Positions 32,311 through 43,455 of a DNA stretch of 64,000 bases are shown in pieces (the first letter of the stretch is position 1; every line of letters begins with the position of its first letter). The notes beneath the pieces were generated by a model that saw only the letters and a program-made list of their open reading frames with translations, was not told where the DNA came from and searched no databases. Both the position numbers and the translations under genes were made by a program. The stretch comes from Cryptomeria japonica. Lineage: Eukaryota; Streptophyta; Pinopsida; Cupressales; Cupressaceae. The stretch covers positions 523,448,137 to 523,512,136 of the forward strand of contig NC_081414.1 in the NCBI RefSeq assembly GCF_030272615.1, in the 5' to 3' direction.

Positions 32311-32860
32311 TAGGTATATTGCATGGAACCCCTATCTCTGTACTTTTTGATTATAGAGCTTCTGATTCTTTTATTTCTTCATCCATTATGGAGCGGTGCA
32401 GAATTAACGTCTGCTAAGCAGGTGGATAGGTGGCAAGTAGAGTTGGCTACAGGTGTTCGTGTTTCTATAGATGCCTTTATTCCCAATTGTGAGTTGAAAT
32501 TAGGAACCATAGTTACTTTAGTTGACCTTCGGGTTATCCCTTTGGGATCTTATGGAGTTGTATTGGGGATGGATTTTCTATCATCTCATATTGCTCATGT
32601 AGATTATCGCATGAAGACAGTAGAGTGTTTAGATGACCTGGGAAAAGAAGTGGAGATTGTTGGAGTACAGAGGCCGATATCCCTGCGTATGATCTCCGCT
32701 ATGCAACTTAAGTGGTGCATGCATAGAGGATGTCAGCTTTTTGCAATCACTCTTGAGGAATTGGATGAGTTAGAGAGGCAATAAATCACTCTTGATAGTC
32801 ACCCTATTCTTAGAGAGTATGCAGATGTGTTTCCATTGGATATTCCCAGTATGCCTCCTA
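32308..32860 (+). pseudogene. Aspartic protease and RT leader of element B
   Basis: GILHGTPISVLFDYRASDSFISS (about 32310-32385) is the active-site region; DSGA is altered to DYRA, so catalysis would be impaired even without stops. A frame change follows at about 32400, then VRVSIDAFIPNCELKLGT, DLRVIPLGSYGVVLGMDFL and AHVDYRMKTVEC, the conserved protease C-terminal block. The frame is open from 32412 to a TAA at 32782, then HPILREYADVFP starts the RT leader. Confidence 0.82.
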
Positions 32861-33630
32861 AGTGAGATATAGACTTTTGTGTTGATTTGGTTCCTGGTGC
32901 AGAACCTATTTCGAGAGCTCCATATCAGATGACTACTTAGGAGTTAAGTGAGTTGAAATTATAGATAGAAGAATTATTGGCCAAGGGATTCATTTGTCCT
33001 AGTGTTTCCCCGTGGGGTGCGCCTGTTATCTTTGTTAAGAAGAAAGATGGTTCTCTTCGGTTATGCATTGATTACCGATAGCTGAATAAGGTAACCATTC
33101 AGAATAGATATCCATTGCCTCATATAGATGACCTTTTTGATCAGGTTAAGGGAGCCAAGGTGTTCTCTAAGATTGACTTGAAATCTAGATACCATCAGTT
33201 ACGCATTCAGGATGCAGACATTCATAAGATAGCATTTTGTACTTGTTATGGTCACTATGAGTTCACAGTGGTGCCATTCGGGTTGACGAACGCGCCTTTA
33301 GTTTTCATGAGCTTAATGAATGGAGTTTTTCGCACCTATCTTGATCATTTCATCATTGTATTCTTGGATGACATTCTGATTTATTCTAGATCTGTGGAGG
33401 AGCATGAGGGTCACTTATGTCAGGTACTGCAATGCTTAAGGGAAAATCAACTCTATGCCAATTTAGCAAAGTGTGACTTCTTCCAGACTGAGGTGACCTA
33501 TCTTGGTCATGTGGTTTCGGGAGAAGGTATATCTGTGGATCCTTCAAAGATCCAAGCCATTGTTGATTGGCCAACGCTGACCAATGTTTCAGAAGTTAGG
33601 AGTTTTATGGGTTTGGCTGAATATTACCAT
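32861..33630 (+). pseudogene. Reverse transcriptase of element B
   Basis: Motifs in order: [50 protein letters not shown], then from 33115 an open stretch with [44 protein letters not shown], the active site [10 protein letters not shown] (about 33355-33385, both Asp present), [17 protein letters not shown] and [12 protein letters not shown]. Stops before and after the open stretch read TAG or TGA at expected Gln or Arg codons, such as the TAG in the DYR-LNK block. The palm core itself is undamaged. Confidence 0.92.
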
Positions 33631-34140
33631 TGATTTGTTGAAGGCTTTTCCCGGATAGGACACCCAATTACTTCTCTTCAGAAAAAAGGGAAGAAGTTTG
33701 TTTGGTCAGAATAGTGTGAAGCAACTTTTAAAACCTTGAAGAAACTCCTTGTCAGTGCTCCGAATTTGGCAGTTCCTGATCCATCTGGAGATTTTATGGT
33801 ATGCACATATGCCTCTTTGGAAGGTATAGGTGCAGTACTTATGCAGGATGGATGTGTGGTTGCTTACGAGTCTCGCAAACTCAAGAACCATGAGTTGAAC
33901 TATCCAGTTCATGATTTAGAGTTGGCAGCTATAGTTCATGCTTTGGTTCGATGGTGGCATTTCCTGTTTGGGTGTCAGTTTGAACTACATAATGATCACC
34001 GCAGTTTGCAGTATATATTCACACAGCCAAACTTGAATGCTCGATAGCAAAGATGGATGGAATTCTTCTACAAATATGATTTTGAGGTTCATTATATATA
34101 GGGGAAAGAGAATGTAGTAGCAAATGCTTTGAGTTGTAGT
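33631..34140 (+). pseudogene. RNase H of element B
   Basis: CEATFKTLKKLLVSAPNLAVPDPS leads in. The first catalytic block reads VCTYASLEGIGAVLMQ with Tyr instead of the usual Asp. LNYPVHDLELAAIVHAL has the Glu, and HNDHRSLQYIF the next Asp. TAG stops stand before QRWMEFFYKYDFEV and in the HYI-GKENVVANALS block. Inactive through the lost Asp as well as the stops. Confidence 0.9.
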
Positions 34141-35190
34141 CGGCATGAAGTTTCAGCATTATCCCTTGGAGTAGACTTGAGAGAGAGAATTCTTGGATTT
34201 CTTCCTCGGGATGCTTGGTATCAAGATGTTAGAGCTGTGATAGAGTCCGGAAGGCCTTTAGAGGGTAGATTTTCTGGGTATAACCTTGAGGCAGATGGAC
34301 TTCTTCATCACCATGGATAGATCTATGTACCTCCTTTGGAGGGTCTTCATGTTTTGATCATGACCGAGGCCCATCATGCACCTTATTCGGCACATCCAGG
34401 TGTCAAGAAGATGCATGCAGATCTTAGACAGATTTATCATTGGGCAGGTATGAAATGAGACATTGCTGATTTTGTGTCGAAGTGTTTAGAGTGTTAGCGA
34501 GTGAAGGCAAAGCATCAGCACCCAGCAGGGCTTTTGCAGCCTAATCTAGTACTAGATTGGAAATGGGATATCATTTCCATGGATTTCATTGTTTGTTTGC
34601 CTATCTCTTCACGTCGTCATGATGCCATCATGGTCATAGTTGACAGATTGACTAAGGTTGCTCATTTTGTTCCTATGCGAGCTTCCTACACAGCAGCAGT
34701 GGTGGCACGACTCTTCTTAGAAGAAGTAGTGAGATTGCATGGGATTTTGAGGTGGATCATATCTGATAGAGATCCTATCTTTACCTCAGCATTGTGGACC
34801 TCACTTCAGCATGCTTTGGGGACTCAGTTGAATTTTAGTTCAGCTTATCATCCAGAGATAGATGGTCAGACAGAGAGAGTGAATCAGGTATTAGAGGACA
34901 TGCTTCGCATGTATGTGATGGACCAATAGTCACATTGGGAGGACTATATATATCTAGTGGAGTTTGCTTATAACAATGGATATCATAGCTCCATAGGTAT
35001 GTCACCCTTTTAGGCATTGTATGGTCATCCTTACCGCACTCCTTTGAGTTGGGATTGGTTAGAGGATAGGGTACTTATAGGACCGGATATTCTTCGGGAG
35101 ATGGAGTAGCAGGTAGATAGGATTCGTGAGCATTTAGTAGCAGCATAGGATAGATAGAAGAAGTATGCAGATGCTCATAGGGTAGATCAT
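34141..35190 (+). pseudogene. Integrase core of element B
   Basis: Zinc-binding H2C2: EAHHAPYSAHPGVKKMHADL and FVSKCLEC (34370-34495). Catalytic core: SMDFIVCLPIS (34576), IISDRDPIFTS (34758) and DGQTERVNQVLEDML (34861), so all three acidic residues are present. WEDYIYLVEFAYNNGYHSSIGMSPF follows. Stops at about 34318, 34456, 34495, 34927, 35011, 35107 and 35149-35158 are TAG or TGA at expected Gln or Arg positions. Confidence 0.92.
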
Positions 35191-35580
35191 TAGTTTTTTG
35201 TTGGCGATCGTGTGTTCTTGAGAGTGCGTCCGTGCAAGAGTCCGATCCGTTATGGAAAGGGATCTAAGTTGGTGCCTCGGTTTGTTGGACCTTTTGAGAT
35301 CCTTGAGAGGATAGGACCTATTGCCTACCATCTTGCCTTGCCACCATGTCTATCGTACATCCACGATGTCTTTCATGTTTCAGTTCTTCAACCTTATCAT
35401 CTAGATGTGACACATGTTCTTGATTGGAACTCTTTGCAGGTTGAGGATGGGCAGCTTTCCATGGAGCCCATGCACATTCTTCAACATCGGGATTTGATCC
35501 TCAGGGGTCGTACCATCGACAAGGTAAGGGTCATGGGACCCAAATGATGAGACCTTGGCGACTTGGGAGGATGTAACAAA
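35191..35580 (+). pseudogene. Integrase C-terminus and chromodomain-type tail of element B
   Basis: [48 protein letters not shown] is the C-terminal DNA-binding region, and [13 protein letters not shown] precedes the tail. A chromodomain-like CR motif starts at [20 protein letters not shown] (about 35475) and, after a one-base shift, continues DETLATWEDVTKMRELY to a TAG at about 35608. Chromodomains steer chromoviruses toward marked chromatin; this lineage carries a variant form. The frameshift disables it. Confidence 0.85.
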
Positions 35581-35631
35581 GATGAGAGAACTATATTCTT
35601 ATTTATTTTAGGCTTCCAGGAGTAAGCCTAG

Positions 35632-35646
35632 TTTTGGGGGGGAGAA
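35632..35646 (+). promoter_or_regulatory. Polypurine tract of element B
   Basis: TTTTGGGGGGGAGAA ends directly at the 3' LTR start (35647). Confidence 0.93.
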
Positions 35647-36360
35647 TGTAGTACCCCTACTAGTTTGAACTCATTAGACACATATTTTATTATTGGTTAT
35701 TTTCAGTGGATACATTACCATGATATATTATTCAGATTTTTATGACATTATGCTTTATTTGGAGATGAGATGTATAATTTATTTGCAGTATTTTAGTATT
35801 TGTAATTTATGGCATTTTATGGATTATTGCTATGTACTGACATCTTACTTTATCTATGCAATGTGTAATTATATGTTATGTGTTTGCGAGTGTATTGGAT
35901 GCAAGGGGATGATTTTCCTTCACTCATTTCAGTGAGACAGGGAACGTCGTGATTCTCATTCATCGGTGTGTATGCCATGTTTTCTATATTGTATATATAT
36001 GCATGTGTGGTTCGGTGATGGAGGATATTGCAGGTACAAGTACTGGGTAGGTATGGGGTATCATCTCCACCTGGCTTCATAGGTCTGAGTGTGCCTTATA
36101 TTTTTCGATGGAAGTGGAGGAGATAGTAGTTGACCCTATTTTAGTCAGTTACACTCATATGAGTGTCGTCAGTTGGTCGTTTTGTCAGTTAGTTCGGTCT
36201 TCGTATTTTGTCATTTTATCTTTTATGGGTAATTGCTTAAGATTTATTTATTTTGAGTGTTTTAGAGGATTTAATTAATTACTTAATTAAGTTTATGAAA
36301 TTATCTCATTATTTTATTGCTTATGCATTGAGATTATAAATTTAGTTAATTAAAGAAATT

Positions 36361-38095
36361 ATTAAATTAAGTTGCAAGCTACATGGTATTTGAAATATAT
36401 TTTTAATTAAATAAATTAGATTAATTATATTTATTGTTTCCTTAAATAAATAAATGATTAAATAAATAAAAGAATAAATAAATGAATAAAATGATTAATT
36501 AGAATTAAAATATTGTTTTAATTATTTATTTAGAAAATTAATTAATGTGCATGAGAAAAGTAAAGAAAGAATAATGTTTTTTGTTTATTGCATGTGATAA
36601 ATTTAGAAAATAAAATAAAAATTACTATTATTCCAAATTTAGGTTTTTTTGTGAAAAAGCTATTGAACCTAGAATTTTAGTTTAAATAGGGGTTAGGTCT
36701 TTATTTTAGTTACACAGAGGGGACACACAGGAACAGGTCAAGAATTTAGGTGAAGAAATTTTATTGGAAGTTATTGAAGGGATTAGGGCTCTTCTATAGA
36801 TTTCTTCTAGGAAAGCTATACCAGGTTGGATGATTTCTTAGTTGTGTGTTTTATTTAAAATATTTCTATTTGTCTCTGCTTGATGTGTGTGTAAAATAAT
36901 TGTCAAATCCAAAACCCTCTTCTAGTGAATTCGAGTTTTATTTTGAAATCCATGCCTGATGTGTATTTCTAATTTATGGGAAGTATGTAATTTTTGAGAA
37001 AATTAAGAGAAATTATTATAGAAAATTTGTCGAATTTTAGGTTGCATGGAAATTTGCAAGATTTGTGAGAAAGGGTATTTACATGAGAAATGGTTTTAAT
37101 TACCTTAAGAAAATAAATTTAATTACACATTAAATTTATTTGGGTTAATTAAATTTAAAACAAAAAATATGAAGAAGGATTGAAATTTTGTGAAAATGGA
37201 ATTATTGGAAAAATATTGTTTTTTGTTATTATTGCTGTTAAAATTTTATTAAAATGAAATTATTGAAAAAGTATTGTTTTTTTATGGTTTTGTTTAAAAA
37301 TATATATAAAAAAATAATTATTAAAAAATAAATAAATAAACACTACCTATGGTAGCATCCGCTACCGGCAATAGTACACAGTACTACTGAGGGTAGCAGT
37401 GCTATAGGTGGTAGCAGCTACCTACGGTAGTAGTGCTACCAAATGGTAGCAGTGCTACCGGACGACAGTACTAGCTACCGGATGGTAGTACTAGCTACCG
37501 GCGGTAGCTTAGGCTACCGTGATAGGGGCTATTTGCAATTTTAAAAGTGCTTTTAATTATTATTTTTTAATTAATTTCTAAACCCTGTGCACTGTTTCGG
37601 GTTTTGTAACCAGGGGTTAGATAAATTAATTTTATTATGTGTTATATTATATATGTATATAAATAAATATATGTATCTTTATTAAATTAAGTTGCAAGCT
37701 ACATGGTATTTGAAATATATTTTTATTTAAATGAATTAGATTAATTATATTTATTGTTTCCTTAAATAAATAAATGAATAACACGGTTAATTAGAATTAA
37801 AATATTGTTTTAATTCTTTATTGAGAAAATTAATTAATGTGCATGAGAAAAGTAAAGAAAGAATAATGTTTTTTAATAATTGCATGTGATAAATTTAGAA
37901 AATAAAATAGAAATTACTATTATTCTAAATTTAGGTTTTTTTGTGAAAAAGCTATTGAACCTAGAATTTTAGTTTAAATAGGGGATAGGTCTTTATTTTA
38001 GTTACACAGAGGGGACACACAAGAACAGGTCAAGAATTTAGGTGAAGAAATTTTATTGGAAGTTATTGAAGGGATTAGGGCTCTTCTATAGATTT
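36361..38095 (+). repeat. Duplicated core-promoter segment with 877-bp unique interval in B's 3' LTR
   Basis: Both copies begin ATTAAATTAAGTTGCAAGC and end GCTCTTCTATAGATTT, and both contain the TATA-like TTTAAATAGGGG (36681 and 37973) plus the downstream ACACAGAGGGGACACAC. The interval holds AT-rich sequence and the GGTAGC array. Confidence 0.9.
37342..37522. repeat. GGTAGC / GCTACC palindromic array
   Basis: About 180 bases contain some five GGTAGC and seven GCTACC words with CAGTGCTACC and TAGCTACCGG recurring. Words on the two strands alternate, so the region can form several stem-loops. It is much richer in GC than its AT-rich surroundings. Confidence 0.85.
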
Positions 38096-39680
38096 AATAT
38101 TAGATACGTTTTCTTTTGGTAGTTATTATAATATTTTAAATATTATTTAATTATAGTTTCCAATGTTAATTTCTATGAAAATGTTGAAAATACATTAGGA
38201 GAATTATGTTTATTTTTCTTTTTGGACAAATGACAAGGTGGATGTTTTTTGGTATTAAAAAGTTGTAAATTCTTGTTATCTGGAAATTCATAAATTGCAT
38301 GTTATTTATGCTTTTGGTTGTTTTTAAGGAAAGATTGCCTGTTATAGGATCTTGCGTATATTGTGTTCTCAGTCAAGCTTTATTTCGTTGCAATTTTGGT
38401 TAAATTGTCATTGTGTCCTATGTTATTATATCTCCTAGACTAGGTGTTGTTGTATAACCTATTTGATATTAGCCGTTGTGTGTTTTTATCCAAATGGTCA
38501 ATCTTAGGTTGGTATTTGTGTATCCTTCACCTATGCTTGTCAGGATTGTTTATGGTTGCCTATTTCGCCATAGAGTTCTCGTAGAGAGAAACGTTTCCTG
38601 TTAGTGTCCTAGGAGAGAGAGTGGCTTTCAAGTGAGGGCCATGCCCAAAGTGGATGATAGGATAACCCGCCCAAAGTTAGTTAAAAAGTGATAACCTAAT
38701 AATTGATTAGGGGGTGGGTAGATTAAATATTAATTAAGATAAATGTACCTCGTGCATAGGTGAGTGCTTGTACAAGGCTCATAATGTTACAAGAAGGCCT
38801 GGAATGGCAAACTTACCACCTTGTCTTCACGAAAGGATTGGTAGGGTCCGCATGAGACTTAGTTGGAACCGGAGGCTCGAGAGAGGTTACTAGGAGAAAC
38901 CCGAGTATGGAGGTTGTACCATGGTAACCATCAAGCTATGCAATGACACTCTCTTCTCAGAGTCACTAGTTTTTTGTGAGTTGTGTTACATGGATGGTTG
39001 TAGAGTCTTGTAGTCCTTTTGTACTTGTCTTACTTTGCTTGCTTGAGGGTTTTCTACTATCTCCTAGCACGGTGGGGTAGTTCCATTTCGGGATCACATG
39101 GTCGGGTGGTAGTGCCACTTCCCATCGGATGTTCTAGATTGTATCTTCAGGCGAGGAAAGGCTTCGTTGGTGTTTCTTGGTTTGTGGTTTATGTACCAGC
39201 TCTTGTTCAAGATCATTGTTCAGTTGAGACCTTGTGGTCATTGTATCAACTTTTATGTAACATTGATATTGTATCTTTGTAACCAGTGGTATTATTGGAA
39301 GCCATGTATTTATGGATATTGTAATATTATTATGTCAATGAAATGAATGTTATTGTTTTGATCTTATGTTTAAATGGTTTATGGAAATTGGATACATTGG
39401 AATACTTTTATATCTTTATTTTGGATGTATGTGTAGTTTTAAACTTAAGTTTTCAATTTATCTAATTGAATGGATTAACTGTGGTGTTAATATAATCTAT
39501 AATCTATGAAATTAATCTTTGTTGGTTACCCTTAGGGAAACTTATGATAGACTTCTATTGTGTTGATAAATGTGCAATGATTATAGTTAGTGCACTTAGT
39601 CTTTAACAAAAAAAATTTATTTCACTCTTTAGTTGCCTAGTTGCGTTGTTTTCCTTTAGGGTTCCTGGTAGGGCATTACA

Positions 39681-39685
39681 GTACT
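39681..39685. repeat. Right target-site duplication of element B
   Basis: GTACT, identical to 28019-28023. Removing 28024-39685 joins element C's coding frame. Confidence 0.95.
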
Positions 39686-42043
39686 CCTTGTATGGTTACC
39701 TTTTATCTGTGAGTAACTACTGCATAGTCTCTGTCTCTAGGAGTTATTGTGATTATAGCTACCGTATCATCTCTTTTGCAAGTATTGTCGGTATCATATG
39801 CTGTGTTATCAAGGTTTATGTTAAATTGCTCTTTATAGTCTCCATGTGTATGTTTGACATCCATGATGTGTTCTGTGAGTTCATCTTCAAACCATTCTAA
39901 ATGAGATGGTCCATCATGCCCCTAGTCTCTAAGACAAGTATTTCTATCATTATCATATTTTGGTGCCTCTGACAACATGCAAATTTGGTTATCTTTTGTG
40001 TGAGTTCCTAGATATTTCTCATCTAGATCAATTGTTTCTTGTGAATCATTGTCTACTACATCTCCTGAGCTAATAGCATGAATAGTGTAGTCATATGAGT
40101 CTTTTGTGTAGTTAGCTATACTGCCTTGAGTACCTGATGTGGTAGCTTTCCCTTTGTCATGCTTAACAAATGGATCCTTAAAGATTGTATGATTTGTGTT
40201 AGCTGAGGTTTTATCAGTATTGATCATGATGTCCCCTTGGTCTGTCATATCTTGGACCAATTTTTTCAACTTATAACAACTTGTCATTTTGTGACCTTTA
40301 GTCTAATGATAATCACAGAAATAATTATCATTCCACCTTGTGGGTTTGAAAGAACCTGGTTTGTATACTCTAATTTCTGGTAAAGTGATCATGTTTGTCT
40401 GTATTAACTTTTTGAGTGCTGACTCAATAGGTTCTCCTAGAGGTGTGTAATTCCTTCTTGGAGCATTTACCCTAGGGTACCTTGTGTTCATGTTTTGTGT
40501 AGCGTTTACATTTGTTGAAGCAAGGTTATTCTCCATATGTGCATTTGATTATTGAATCATTCCTAAAGATAAAACCGGTTGAGTTCTATTTACTGATCTG
40601 GCATCTACAACACCATCATTGGTCACATTTTTGTTTTTCGGCCAAAACTAGGATTTATCATTGTTGTTGGTGTTGCCATACTTAATAAGACCTTGTTCCA
40701 CTAATCCCTTCTCACATTTTAGAGTTGTTTCTATGATTTGTTTGAATGTGGTTAAACATTGTATTTCTAAGGGATATTTAATCTTAGGGATTAAGTTTTC
40801 TATGAATTGTTTTACACCTCCTGTAGAGAGCCCTCCATCGTTGTATGAAGGATGCAAATGTTTCATTCTTGTATTTTTTTGTGGCACAGAAATCCATTAA
40901 AGTGGTTGGGGTTTAAATTTTATGTGAAAAGTTTGTAATAAAGTGTTCAACTAATTCTCCCCATGATGTGATGGTTGGTGGTAAATGTGAAAACCACTCT
41001 AAGGCTGGGCCCCCCACACTTTTAGGAAATAGTCTCATTAAGTAAGTGTCTTCTATTGCAACCTCTATACATGCCATAAAAAAATCTCTGATGTGGTCTC
41101 TATGATCACCTTTCCCACTATATCTGTCGAATTTCGGTGTTTCAAATTGTGGTGGGAAAGGCGACATGTATAATGTGTGATCAAAAGGATAAGGACGTAA
41201 GTCCTCCATTATGTAGCTCTTTTTATCATTATCGATTTGCATAGTGGTCACCTATTGTTGCAAATTTTGTAATTGTTGTGACAGCATATCCATTTGTGTC
41301 AAAGGTACACCTTGTGTCAGTGTATGTCCCACAAAAGGGTTCATGGTAGCATAACAAGGAGGTTGTTGGAAGCTACCATGATTGTAATTCCTCATGTTGT
41401 ACATTCCACTAGGTATTGTGAAATAGTTGATATGTGAACCCATGTAAGGCTGAGTTGTACTTGTTGTATTTTCAAGACCTAGATTTGCCTTTTGGTGACT
41501 ATATGTTGATCCTATAGAATAGGAAACCGGAGGTTGGGTTGCACTTGTTGCCTAAGGAATCTGTGTTTAAACACATGTTGAGACACTTGATATTATCAGT
41601 ATGGTCTGCGTTGGTGTGCTAACATTTATTGTTGAAGATGATGCACTCGACTGAGAGTTCGCGTTTGAACTAACATTTGTTTGTATAGGTGCATTCTGAG
41701 GAAAACTGGAGGTCATTGCTTGTATTTGTGTTATGTGTGGTATTTGACTGTTATATTGACCTAGAGTATTTCCTAGTGGTAAGTTTTTTGTGACATCAAA
41801 ATCTTCAGGTAGTTTCGCCCCATTTTGTAATAACAACAAGAGATATTTGTCCCTATCACTATGTATAAGTGCATCTAAGATCATAAGGACATGTGGGTCT
41901 TGTTGAGCTGATTCAATCTCTTCTCATGTTAAATGTTGTTGTAGTTCATGTATTGTGGGCATTGCCTAAGAATTTGACCATTGACTAGTTGATATGTCCA
42001 TATTCCAAGTTGGGTTTATAGACTGGTTGTTGTTTGGGTCCAT
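39686..42043 (-). pseudogene. Gag of element C
   Basis: Read on the - strand from ATG at 42043 (MDPNNNQSINPTW). A Ser/Thr/Gln-rich N-terminal part (41884-41252) is followed by the conserved gag core FPPQFETPKFDRYSGKGDHRDHIRDFFMACIE and MRLFPKSVGGPALEWFSHLPP (41170-40990). Next come MKHLHPSYNDGG, FIENLIPKIKYP, and a knuckle-like FCDYH-stop-TKGHKMTSCYKLK near 40330-40270 (C-x2-H-x4-H-x4-C, the Tat variant); a TAG stands within it. The tail (40250-39690) is polar and acidic and then meets element B's target copy. The protein would assemble particles. Several stops and shifts; not functional. Confidence 0.85.
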
Positions 42044-43455
42044 TATACCTTTTGCCTTTTGTGACCTTGTGACGAGCATTTAAGACTACTATATGAGGGT
42101 GGTTTTATGCAAGAATATGACTAATGCTAGACTCTAGACGTAGGTATGAGGTATGCAAAACTATACTAGACTCTCTATTGGGGATTTTGATGCGAGACTT
42201 GTTGAGTATTTCAGGATTTCTGTAATGAGACTTTTTCCATGTCTTCTCTTAGACGTTCTGGAAGAATTTCTCTATCAATCCTACAGGCAATTTAATACTC
42301 AATATTTATCTCGTACTCGACTCCTATATACTGGGGCACATTTCTCCTTGAGTCCCAGGCTAAGTTAGCTAGACCTGCAATGATTTCTTGTTGTTCACCA
42401 TTTGACACTAGATTAGGTTGCTCGAAGGGGAGAAAACCACCACCTGGTAGACCCATTAATATGCATCTATTACTTTGTAGGATGATTATGTAAATGATGA
42501 CGGACTAAGATAGATGTATATGAGGATGATAACGAGGACGTAAAATAGAGATTATGCGAGGACTAAGGATGATAATAAGGACACAAATGAGGACTATGCA
42601 AGGACTAAGGAAGATAATAAGGATGTAAATAATGACTATGCAAGGACTAAGGACTATAATAGGGACGTAAATGAGGACTATGCAAGGACTTCCTATGGTC
42701 ACAAGTGTATAAAACTTTGAGTTTTGTGTTTCAAAAATGGACTTGGTTTTTAGTATTTTTGTGTATGAGACAAGTTTCATGGCTTTTTAAAGTCAGAGAA
42801 CAATTGCTTGGAAGTAAATATAGCTGACTGAACTGGTTTTTCATACAATCTCAGAGAATTCAGAGAAACATAGGATAGGGCCTGAAATAGCCCAAAGAAC
42901 TGACTCAATACTGGTCTTATACAACGATACATAAAAAAGCACAAAATACAATCTTAGGCTGGAAATTGGAAACCATTCAATGAGGCCCTTACGAAATACT
43001 GAAACAAAATGAATAGATAGAGAGTCTGGCAGCACTGGCTCCACTCCACGACACACACTTCTCGGGCATGCCAGTCTCTCTTACCCCAAAGATCCGAAGA
43101 TCTTATAACTAAGGAATTTTTGTATCATAGTGTAAGGTACATGAAGGGTATCTATGGGATAGGATCCGCACTCCCAGAATCACTGAATGTAGGGTTTTGG
43201 GTTACTAAATTAGTTCGTATTGTAAAATTTTGAGGGGTCCCAATCCAATGACAAATTCTTAGAGAAAGCCAATTAAGACTTTAGTTGAGCTTATCAGTGT
43301 AGGGAAGGCCCCCACATATGTTGAATTCTCTCAACACTCCAGCTGCCTGACCAGTATATTTATATAGTGGCTCAAAAACCCTACTTGAGAGTACACTGGG
43401 AGAGATGATATCCCCAATGCATCCCAATTTGAAGTACCTCTATGGGGTGATGAAA
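42044..43455 (-). other. Leader of element C between 5' LTR and gag
   Basis: About 1.4 kb without a convincing gene. It carries a 42-bp minisatellite (42524-42691). The LTR-adjacent sequence on the - strand (TTTCATCACCCC) does not match a familiar primer-binding site, so the priming tRNA is unresolved. The left edge of the 11.3-kb duplication falls inside it at 42945. Confidence 0.6.
42524..42691. repeat. 42-bp minisatellite, four copies
   Basis: Units of GATGATAATAAGGAC...GACTATGCAAGGACTAAG repeat four times, 42 bases each. On the - strand the array stays open and encodes a hydrophobic 14-residue repeat like SPCIVLIYVPIIVL. Confidence 0.88.

Larger units (their letters stand above)
28024..39680 (+). 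mobile_element. Element B: Tekay/Del-like chromovirus inserted in element C
   Basis: A complete insertion: perfect GTACT duplications, LTRs beginning TGTAGTACCCC and ending GGGCATTACA, initiator-Met primer site, gag, protease, RT, RNase H, integrase, chromodomain-type tail and PPT in the order of a Ty3/gypsy chromovirus. Long LTRs (2.7 kb for the 5' copy) and the motifs suit the Tekay/Del lineage. It entered element C between gag and protease in the opposite orientation. The 3' LTR is 1,311 bp longer than the 5' LTR. All ORFs carry many TAG stops, so it is dead. Confidence 0.93.
35647..39680 (+). repeat. 3' LTR of element B, 4034 bp, internally rearranged
   Basis: Collinear with the 5' LTR except for an extra 1.3 kb: after the segment at 36361-36803 comes an 877-bp unique stretch (36804-37680) and then a second copy of the segment (37681-38095). 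The second copy matches the 5' LTR more closely, for example the shared AATAACACGGTTAATT. The end GGGCATTACA abuts the right GTACT. Confidence 0.92.
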
